NCBI GenBank assembly: GCA_965226755.1
Contig: CBDDDT010000004.1
Coordinates: forward strand, 1-64,000
Length of the DNA: 64,000 nucleotides
Reading direction: 5' to 3'
Origin: Bog-113 sp965226755
Lineage (GTDB): Bacteria > Acidobacteriota > Terriglobia > Bryobacterales > Bryobacteraceae
This document shows positions 19,870-28,358 of the stretch, in pieces (positions within the stretch are counted from its first letter, which is position 1; the number at the start of each line of letters is the position of its first letter). Position numbers and translations under genes: made by a program. The notes below the pieces were generated by a model. The model was given only the letters and a program-made list of their open reading frames with translations, was not told the origin of the DNA and did no database searches.

Positions 19870-20648
19870 ACTTGAAGCGCGAGTTTGGCGCGAGCTACCA
19901 TCCGGCGCATTTCGCCAGTCTCGCCGCGGCCGAGGACCGGCATTTTTGGTTCCGCTCCCGGAACCAGGTCATCGTGAAGCTTGCGTCCCAGCTCCTTCGC
20001 GGCGCCCCCGCCAATTCGCGGACACTGGAGGCTGGATGCGGCAATGGCAACGTCCTGCGCTTCCTCGAACGCTCTCTCCCAGGCTCTCGCGTGATTGGGA
20101 TGGACTTCTTCGCGGAAGGTCTCGAATGGGCGCGGCGCCGCACGACTTGTCCCTTAGTCCGGGGCGATTTACTTCATCCTCCGTTCCGGGGCGCCTTTCA
20201 TCTCATCGGACTCTTCGACGTGCTTGAACATATCCAGGATGATGTCGGCGCATTAGAACAGTTGCGCGAAACGCTCGGCCCCGGCGCGGCGCTCCTCCTA
20301 ACAGTCCCCGCGGAGCCGCGGTTGTGGAGTATCTTCGACGAGGCGGCCGGTCACTGCCGGCGCTACACGGAAGACGGGTTGCGCCGCACGGTTGCCGCCG
20401 CGGGATACAGCGTCGAAAGAATGACGCCCTTCATGGCCAGCACCTACCCTCTGGTGAAGCTGATCAGGCGGCTAAGACGGGGCAAGTCCATGAGCGCGGA
20501 GCAAGCTGTAGCTGAGGAACTGAGAATAATACCCGTCTTGAACGGTTTGCTTTATAGGATGCTCGCCGTGGAAGGAGAATGGCTGACATCGGGCCATTCG
20601 TTGCCCTTTGGTTCCTCCCTCATCGGCGTGCTTCGAAAGAAGCCTTGA
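19857..20648 (+). CDS. SAM-dependent methyltransferase in glycan cluster
   Basis: 263 residues. The N-terminal EDRHFWFRSRN and motif I TLEAGCGNGNVLRFLE, then GMDFFAEGLEWARRR, GLFDVLEHIQDDVGALEQL and a hydrophobic C-terminal stretch around SLPFGSSLIGVLRKK. The EDxHFWF start is common in methyltransferases next to polysaccharide genes. A likely role is methylating a sugar or lipid carrier, but the acceptor is unknown. Translation overlaps wecE. Confidence 0.75.
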   Translation: MEQLDLKREFGASYHPAHFASLAAAEDRHFWFRSRNQVIVKLASQLLRGAPANSRTLEAGCGNGNVLRFLERSLPGSRVIGMDFFAEGLEWARRRTTCPLVRGDLLHPPFRGAFHLIGLFDVLEHIQDDVGALEQLRETLGPGAALLLTVPAEPRLWSIFDEAAGHCRRYTEDGLRRTVAAAGYSVERMTPFMASTYPLVKLIRRLRRGKSMSAEQAVAEELRIIPVLNGLLYRMLAVEGEWLTSGHSLPFGSSLIGVLRKKP

Positions 20649-20704
20649 GGCCGCGACTCGCGGGCGCTGCGCTAATCTGTGGAGAGTGTCGAATTCCGAA
20701 TCAC

Positions 20705-23700
20705 ATGATGACGGTGACAATATTTGGTTATTACGGCTTCGCAAACGCCGGCGACGAAGCGATTCTGACGGCCATCGTCCAGCAGTTACGCTCGCGTCAG
20801 TCAGACCTCCGCATCATAGTCAGTTCCGGAAATCCCGCCGTGACCGCGGCGGCGCATCATGTTGAAGCAATTCCGTGGAATCAGATCTCTGAGATTAAGA
20901 ACGCCATCGAATCCTCCGCATTAGTAATCATCGGCGGGGGCGGTCTCTTTCACGATTACTGGGGCACGGACCCGGATACGATGCTGACCGACAGGCATTG
21001 GGGCGTCTCATACTACGCTGGCTGCGCCGTGCTCGCAGGTTTATATCAAAAGCCTCTGATGTTTTACGGGGTTGGGGTTGGGCCCTTGGAGTCGGAACAT
21101 TCGATCCGGCTGACGCGCGCGGCATTCGAATGTGCATCGGTCATAACCGTTCGTGACGAAGAGTCTAAGACATGCCTGGCCGACATCGGAATCTCGATCG
21201 ATCAAATATCGGTAACAGGCGATGCCGCCTTCGCCTATCGGCCTGACACGGGAACTCAGTTAGCGGACGTCGTGGAACACAAGTCACGGTTGCTCCATCC
21301 CATTCTGGCGGTCGCCGTGCGCCCTTGGAACGTCGGAGTCAGCGCGGCGTTTTTTCATCGCGAGATGGCGGCCGCCTTGGATCTGTTTATAGAACAGACG
21401 GGAGGCTCCGCCGTCTTTTTTCCTTTTCAGGAGATTCCCGGCGAACTCGAAGATGACAGGGCCACGGCACAGCGCATCGTCGAGAACATGCGCTCCGCGG
21501 ACCGCGCGCAGATTGTGCCACCACTAAGCCCCGAACAGATCTGCGGCGCCTTCCAGGGGTGTGACCTGCTCTTCGGGATGCGGTTGCACTCCCTCATCTT
21601 CGCCGCTCTCTTCGGCCTTCCTTCCGTCGCGTTGTCCTATGATCCGAAGATCAATTCGGCGGTCGGCGTCTTGGGACTCAGAGCTCCCATGCTGGATGTG
21701 AAGTCAATCGACGCCCGGACGGTAGCCGAGACGCTATTGACCGAATATCGTTCACCCGCGAATTCCTCTGTGGATACTGCGCGGGTCGCAGCCCTGAAGG
21801 TCCTTAGCGCCGAGCCTGCTGCTCGCGCCTTCCAATTACTGGACTCGCCCCCGTCAATAAGTGCGGTGGGAGAGCCGTTCGCGGACATGCTGCGTCGAAG
21901 CCTCGTCGTGCTTTCCCGGACTACGGCCAAAGCGAAGGCGGACGCGGCCGCGATCGAGGGCCTGAGCGCTGAGAACGCTGGCCTCAAAAGCAGGATTTGG
22001 GAGCTTAGCGAGCAGGCGGTCGTTCTCAATTCCGCCAACATTCACCAAACGAACAAGTTCAATCTCCTGAACAATAATTTCAATGCCTTTCAGCGGGATT
22101 GCGCCGTCGCGGCCAGCACCTATCGCGGCAAACTAGCGGACGACCTGGCGCTCTATCGCTCGCAACGCGCCTGGAAAATCATGGTTTTTATCAGGAAGGC
22201 GTACGCCCTGCTTTCCCGCGGGTCCAAAGTCGCGTTCTTGAAGTGGACGCTAGGCTTCCCCTTACTGCGCGCAGGCTCCATGAAAGAGCATGAGCCGGAG
22301 TTTCCCGACATCAAGTCGTATCTGCCGGATGCCCTGGCGAGAATGATCGATGAGCCCGCCTTCGCCCGCGAACGCCCGCGCCGCGCGAAACCATCCGGCT
22401 CCGATCCCGCTTCGATTCCCCGCGAGAAGTACGATGTGCTCGTCCTCGCGATCATCGATTTTGATTTCCGGTTTCAACGTCCCCAACAGATCGCTGTCGA
22501 ATTCGCGCGGCAGGGTCATCGTGTCTTGTGGGTAAGCCCAAGCCGGTTCCTCCTTCCATCGAGTAAGTGTGCGTTTGAGGACTCCGCCATCCGGGAGAAT
22601 ATTCATGAGATCCATCTCCGTGGACCGCAGCCCGATATCTATAAGGGCGAACTCCGTTCAGAACATCTGGACGCGATGTCTCAGGCCATCGGCGAACTTT
22701 ACGACCAATGGAATCTCGCCGACACCGTAATCATCGCGCAGCTTCCTTTCTGGCGCCGCCTCGGTCTTCGCGTCAGCAAACAATATGGCGGAAAGTTGTT
22801 GTACGACTGCATGGATGATTGGGACACTTTCCAGAATCTCGGTTCGTTCAATATCACCGAGGAGGCTTTGCTGGTTCGGGAGTGCGACATCCTGATCGTG
22901 ACCGGCGCGGGTCTGGAACAGAAGTTTCGAGCCATGGATTTGAACCCTGTCCTGGTGCGAAACGGCGCCGATTATGACTTCTTCTCGAACGTCGCCCCGG
23001 TCAATCTACTGCCAACGACTCCTCGCCCCATCGTCGGCTACTTCGGCGCCATCGCGGATTGGATTGATCTCGCTCTCGTCTACGAGGTCGCGAAGAGCCG
23101 GCCTGACTACTCTTTCGTGCTCATCGGACAGGTCTTTGATCGCGACGTCGCGGCCTTGGAAAGCCTCCCGAACGTCCGCCTCCTCGGCCATAAGAAATAC
23201 GAAGATATACCCGGTTATTTGTTCTCGTTCGACGTCTGTATCATTCCGTTTCTGTTGAACCCGGTGACCGCGGCCACCGATCCCGTAAAGCTCTACGAGT
23301 ACTTTTCGCTTGGCAAGCCGGTCGTGGCGACGGCCATGGCTGAACTCGGGCAGGTCGAGGACTTACTCTACATTGGGCAGGATCCGGCGGACTTCGCGGA
23401 GAAGCTCGACGCGGCTGTCTCCGAAACCGGGGACGACCTGCGCCGCCGCCGGATCGATTTCGCCAAAGCGAACACCTGGAGCAGCCGCGTAACCCAAATG
23501 GACGCGGCCGTTCGTTCGGCGTACCAAAAAGTTTCGATCATCGTTGTGACTTATAACAGCGAAGAATTTGTAAAGCCATGCGTTGATTCTGTCCTGAGGA
23601 ACACCGGTTATCCTTCTTATGAGTTGATCCTGATCGATAACGGCTCCGCTGATTCCACGCCCGAAATGCTGCGCGCGTACGCCGGCGCCTCCGAGTTCGT

Positions 23701-24349
23701 CACCGCGATCACGATGACCGAGAACCTGGGATTTGCGGCCGCCAACAATCGCGCGGCGCACGAGGCTTCCGGCGAATTCCTGATCTTTCTCAACGCTGAC
23801 ACCATCGTTCCGCCCGGTTGGCTCTATCGGTTGTTGGAACACTTCCGGCAGGATTCCTCGATCGGCCTTCTCTGTCCTGTCACGAACTTTGCTGGAAATG
23901 AGGTACGAGTCATCGTCGATTACGACGATCCCGAGACGATGGAGGATTTCGCGCTCGCGCTGGCTCGGCAAAATCGCGGCAGAACGCTCGATGTCGGCGT
24001 CGTGCCGCTTTTCTGCGGTGTCACCACGCGCGCCGTCTGGAACGCCGCCGGGGGTCTGGATGAGACGTTTGGAATCGGGATGTTCGAAGATGACGATTTT
24101 TCTGAGAAGGTGCGCGACTTAGGCCTGCGGGTGGTCGCCGCGGAAGACTGTTTCGTCCATCACTTCGGTCAGGGTTCTTTCGCGAAGCTGCCTGCCGATG
24201 CTTACTCGCGGCTGTTCGACAAAAATCGCCAGCGGTTCGAAGAGAAATGGCGCAAACCGTGGACCGCGCACTGCTTACGCCCGGGCGTGCCGCCGCTTAC
24301 AGACAAAGACCGTTTCCATCCCAGCCGTTTTGGCCCGGGTCGATCGTAA
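20705..24349 (+). CDS. Three-domain fusion: polysaccharide pyruvyl transferase + GT-B glycosyltransferase + GT2
   Basis: A 1,214-residue single chain. Residues 1-390 are a CsaB-type pyruvyl transferase domain: TIFGYYGFANAGDEAIL, VIIGGGGLFHDYWGT and LLFGMRLHSLIFAAL. Residues 400-530 are a helical linker (LSAENAGLKSRIWELSEQAV; SQRAWKIMVFIRKAYALLSR). Residues 575-940 form a GT-B domain with FRFQRPQQIAVEFARQGHRV and DPVKLYEYFSLGKPVVATA. Residues 942-1,214 are GT2 with VSIIVVTYNSEEF, LNADTIVPPGW and GMFEDDDFSEKVRDLG. An ATG at 20,705 fits where homology begins; upstream in-frame sequence is not plausible. It could assemble and decorate a repeat unit; which sugars is unknown. Lacks membrane helices. 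Confidence 0.85.
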   Translation: MMTVTIFGYYGFANAGDEAILTAIVQQLRSRQSDLRIIVSSGNPAVTAAAHHVEAIPWNQISEIKNAIESSALVIIGGGGLFHDYWGTDPDTMLTDRHWGVSYYAGCAVLAGLYQKPLMFYGVGVGPLESEHSIRLTRAAFECASVITVRDEESKTCLADIGISIDQISVTGDAAFAYRPDTGTQLADVVEHKSRLLHPILAVAVRPWNVGVSAAFFHREMAAALDLFIEQTGGSAVFFPFQEIPGELEDDRATAQRIVENMRSADRAQIVPPLSPEQICGAFQGCDLLFGMRLHSLIFAALFGLPSVALSYDPKINSAVGVLGLRAPMLDVKSIDARTVAETLLTEYRSPANSSVDTARVAALKVLSAEPAARAFQLLDSPPSISAVGEPFADMLRRSLVVLSRTTAKAKADAAAIEGLSAENAGLKSRIWELSEQAVVLNSANIHQTNKFNLLNNNFNAFQRDCAVAASTYRGKLADDLALYRSQRAWKIMVFIRKAYALLSRGSKVAFLKWTLGFPLLRAGSMKEHEPEFPDIKSYLPDALARMIDEPAFARERPRRAKPSGSDPASIPREKYDVLVLAIIDFDFRFQRPQQIAVEFARQGHRVLWVSPSRFLLPSSKCAFEDSAIRENIHEIHLRGPQPDIYKGELRSEHLDAMSQAIGELYDQWNLADTVIIAQLPFWRRLGLRVSKQYGGKLLYDCMDDWDTFQNLGSFNITEEALLVRECDILIVTGAGLEQKFRAMDLNPVLVRNGADYDFFSNVAPVNLLPTTPRPIVGYFGAIADWIDLALVYEVAKSRPDYSFVLIGQVFDRDVAALESLPNVRLLGHKKYEDIPGYLFSFDVCIIPFLLNPVTAATDPVKLYEYFSLGKPVVATAMAELGQVEDLLYIGQDPADFAEKLDAAVSETGDDLRRRRIDFAKANTWSSRVTQMDAAVRSAYQKVSIIVVTYNSEEFVKPCVDSVLRNTGYPSYELILIDNGSADSTPEMLRAYAGASEFVTAITMTENLGFAAANNRAAHEASGEFLIFLNADTIVPPGWLYRLLEHFRQDSSIGLLCPVTNFAGNEVRVIVDYDDPETMEDFALALARQNRGRTLDVGVVPLFCGVTTRAVWNAAGGLDETFGIGMFEDDDFSEKVRDLGLRVVAAEDCFVHHFGQGSFAKLPADAYSRLFDKNRQRFEEKWRKPWTAHCLRPGVPPLTDKDRFHPSRFGPGRS

Positions 24350-24382
24350 AATGGGAATTCCAATTCGCCGGGTGCTGGGGGA

Positions 24383-25807
24383 ATGACTCAGCCGCAACCG
24401 GCGTCCGAACCTCTTCGCATACTCATCCTCAGCACGCCAAAGACTGGCAACACGTGGCTGCTGAATCTGCTCGCGGCGATGTACGATATTCCGAAGGTCG
24501 GACTCGCCTGTCCGTTTGATTATGAGCAGGCCTCGAAACTGGGCGAGCGCTGGGCCGCCTTTCATCATTTCGTGCCCGAAGACGCCTTGATGAAATGGAT
24601 TCGCGAGACGAAACCCTTCTTACTCACCACGGTCAGGCACCCTGGGGACGTTTTGCTCTCGCTTTATCATCACATTCACGATTTTCGCGAGGCCCCGGTC
24701 GACGTTCGCGAACTGACCGACATGCTGGACAAGCCTTTTGACCGGTTCTCCATAGACCCGCCCGCGACCCACTGTTTCCACGACGAGTTGAAATGCTCGC
24801 TGGCGTGGAAACGCACTGGCCTTTCTCATCTTGTGCGCTACGAAGACTTACGGTTGAGAACCTTCGCCACTCTGGAGTCCCTGGCGCAATTGATCCGCCC
24901 CGTTTCGCGAGCCCGCATAGAACAGGCGATCGAGAAGTGCGACATGAATCTGATGCGCCGCCTCGCGGAGAAACATGGAAAGTTCTTCCGATCCGGCTTA
25001 GTCGGGGAATGGCGGCAGGTCGCGACGCCCGAGCTGCTCGCCGCATTTTCTCGTGAGCCGTACTCTGGCCAGCTTGCGGAGCTCGGGTATACGCTGGACG
25101 TCAGCGAGCCGCCGTCTTCGCCGCCGGCGGAGCCGGTCTTCAACCGCAATCCTTTTCGGTCCGTTCGCGAGTTCCATAACTCGTCGCCCGTCGCGCCGCT
25201 GATTGAAGATTTTTACCTCTCGCTCGATCCCGCCATCAACGCCTCGTGGCCTCCGATCGCGGAAGTTGGTCGCGGTTCGTTTTTCGAATGGATGAACAGC
25301 GCCTGTGATCTGGAAGGCGAGGGTGATTACGCCGGCGTGTTTCTGTCCCGCTTAGTCTATTACGTGTATATAACCCGGCCGGATCTGCAACGAGGTTTCC
25401 CGCTCATAACGGGCCCTGACCGGGCGCGGTACGCTCAATGGTTCATCCGGATCGGCCATTCCGAATATAAACTGGATTCGTCGCTTGTAGCCGGGGTGAG
25501 AAAAGAGCTGGTTCGGTGGGGAAGCGCGCGAGCGCGGGAAGATCGTGAGCGGCGGCCTTGGTGGCCGAAACTCACCAACTTCACCACGCATATCTACCGC
25601 CTCAAGCCGGCGCTCCAGGAAGCATTTCCGGATTATCTTTCCGCGGATCGATGGAACCTGCTGGCATGGATGACAAAATCCGATCATGGCCTGGAGATAC
25701 TTCCCGAACTCAAGGAATCGATTCGCGCGGACTTGGCGCGGTGCGCAAAACTCCGTGCGCCGATCGACGCGTTCCGGCGCTCGATAGGTTCCGTTCCCAA
25801 GCCCTAA
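24383..25807 (+). CDS. Sulfotransferase with extra C-terminal domain
   Basis: 474 residues. The N-terminal half is a PAPS-dependent sulfotransferase: phosphosulfate loop STPKTGNTWLLNLL (about residues 16-29), 3'-phosphate motif TVRHPGDVLLSLYHH and LVRYEDLRLRTFATLE. From about residue 255 a separate domain begins (NPFRSVREFHNSSPVAP, WPPIAEVGRGSFFEWMN, YITRPDLQRGFPLITGPDRA). From memory, a similar domain occurs in acidobacterial and cyanobacterial glycosyltransferases. Position last in the glycan cluster suggests sulfation of the same polymer. Acceptor unknown. Confidence 0.78.
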   Translation: MTQPQPASEPLRILILSTPKTGNTWLLNLLAAMYDIPKVGLACPFDYEQASKLGERWAAFHHFVPEDALMKWIRETKPFLLTTVRHPGDVLLSLYHHIHDFREAPVDVRELTDMLDKPFDRFSIDPPATHCFHDELKCSLAWKRTGLSHLVRYEDLRLRTFATLESLAQLIRPVSRARIEQAIEKCDMNLMRRLAEKHGKFFRSGLVGEWRQVATPELLAAFSREPYSGQLAELGYTLDVSEPPSSPPAEPVFNRNPFRSVREFHNSSPVAPLIEDFYLSLDPAINASWPPIAEVGRGSFFEWMNSACDLEGEGDYAGVFLSRLVYYVYITRPDLQRGFPLITGPDRARYAQWFIRIGHSEYKLDSSLVAGVRKELVRWGSARAREDRERRPWWPKLTNFTTHIYRLKPALQEAFPDYLSADRWNLLAWMTKSDHGLEILPELKESIRADLARCAKLRAPIDAFRRSIGSVPKP

Positions 25808-25881
25808 ATCGGGACCGAGCACCCATGAATTTCAATGTTCCTCCCTCCCGAAAACGCTCACGATAGACTGGTGTGTACACC

Positions 25882-27336
<1,455 letters not shown>

Positions 27337-27338
27337 TC

Positions 27339-28103
27339 ATGCTCGCGCGCGCTTGTTTCCTCTTCCTCCTTGTCCCCGCTCTGACGTTCGCCGCTGACCC
27401 GCCGGGCGCATCCATATTCCTCAGCAACTGCGCTTTCTGTCACGCGGTCAATGGCCGTGGCGGACGTGGCCCCAGTCTGGTCTCGGCCCGCGTGGTCCAG
27501 AACACTTCCGACGACGCCATCAAAACAATCGTGAAAAACGGCATCTCCGGAACCGGCATGCCCGCCTTCGACATGGAAAAGGAGGATCTCGACGCGCTCG
27601 TCCTCTACATCCGGCGCCTCGGCGGCGCAGGCGTTCCTTCCAGCGTCCCTTCGGGCGACCCGCTGCACGGCGCTCAGGTCTATGCCGCGGAAAAGTGTTC
27701 CGGCTGCCACCGCATCGCCGCCGCGGGCAGCATCTACGGCCCTGAACTCACTCGCGTCGGCTCCGCGCGCTCGCCCGAGTACCTTCGCGAGTCCATCGTT
27801 CACCCCTCCGCCGACATCGCGCCCGATTACGACGGCGTCTCCGTCGTCACGAAAGATGGCCGTCGCCTTTCCGGCGTGCGCATCAACGAAGACACATTTT
27901 CCATCCAACTCCGTCTGCCGGATCAGGCCTTCGCGATGTTCTCTAAATCCGAGTTGACCTCTGTCCAGGATCTCCCCGAATCCCTCATGCCGTCCTATCA
28001 AAAGCTCCCCGCCAAGGATCTGGACGATCTCGTCGCCTACCTCGTCTCCCTCCGCGGTTCGGCCGCGGGCGCCGGCGTCTCCAGGGCGAACGGCATCCGC
28101 TAA
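27339..28103 (+). CDS. Exported dihaem cytochrome c
   Basis: 254 residues. A signal peptide (ARACFLFLLVPALTFAA) is followed by two c-type haem sites, CAFCH (about residue 33) and CSGCH (about residue 117). Each lies in a small class I cytochrome domain with a candidate Met ligand (GTGMPAFDM; ESLMPSYQKLP). The PSADIAPDYDGVSVVTKDG stretch between them is typical of cytochromes paired with PQQ or other periplasmic dehydrogenases. A PQQ dehydrogenase lies 4.5 kb downstream and could be its electron donor; that link is inference. Confidence 0.88.
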   Translation: MLARACFLFLLVPALTFAADPPGASIFLSNCAFCHAVNGRGGRGPSLVSARVVQNTSDDAIKTIVKNGISGTGMPAFDMEKEDLDALVLYIRRLGGAGVPSSVPSGDPLHGAQVYAAEKCSGCHRIAAAGSIYGPELTRVGSARSPEYLRESIVHPSADIAPDYDGVSVVTKDGRRLSGVRINEDTFSIQLRLPDQAFAMFSKSELTSVQDLPESLMPSYQKLPAKDLDDLVAYLVSLRGSAAGAGVSRANGIR

Positions 28104-28229
28104 ATCGCGGTCCGTGCAAATGACGACAAACTTCCTTTGACCCTCCTGGTCCGCTTCCTGCGCTATACACAGTAGGACCGGTAGAAAAAAAACGCGCGCG
28201 AGGAGAACCAGCGCGCAAGGAGAACCAGG
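28104..28229. other. Intergenic segment with a short tandem repeat upstream of leader ORF
   Basis: AGGAGAACCAG occurs twice (about 28,201-28,211 and 28,219-28,229), separated by a GC-rich heptamer; the second copy supplies the Shine-Dalgarno site for the small ORF that starts at 28,230. No terminator hairpin is seen after the cytochrome gene. Confidence 0.5.
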
Positions 28230-28358
28230 ATGATTCAAACGAAAATCGAAGCAGTCCGCCGTCAGAGCCCCGTGCGTCCAAGCGCCGCCGCGCCGGGCGC
28301 GGGTGCGCACCATCCTCGTCCCCCCATCCCCGCTAAGATAGGACTCGTCGCCCCGTGA
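28230..28358 (+). CDS. 42-residue leader ORF coupled to the protein kinase gene
   Basis: ATG at 28,230 has a clear AAGGAG seven bases upstream. The frame encodes MIQTKIEAVRRQSPVRPSAA, then a Pro/Ala/His-rich tail, and stops with the TGA at 28,356-28,358, overlapping the GTG start of the kinase (GTGA). The kinase GTG has no good ribosome site of its own inside the overlapping sequence, so coupled translation from this ORF is plausible. The peptide resembles nothing known. It may be only a translational coupler. Confidence 0.5.
   Translation: MIQTKIEAVRRQSPVRPSAAAPGAGAHHPRPPIPAKIGLVAP

Noticed and set aside
28137..28180. Sigma-70 promoter between the cytochrome and the kinase (TTGACC ... TATACA)
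   Set aside because: Spacing between boxes is 21 bases, too long.
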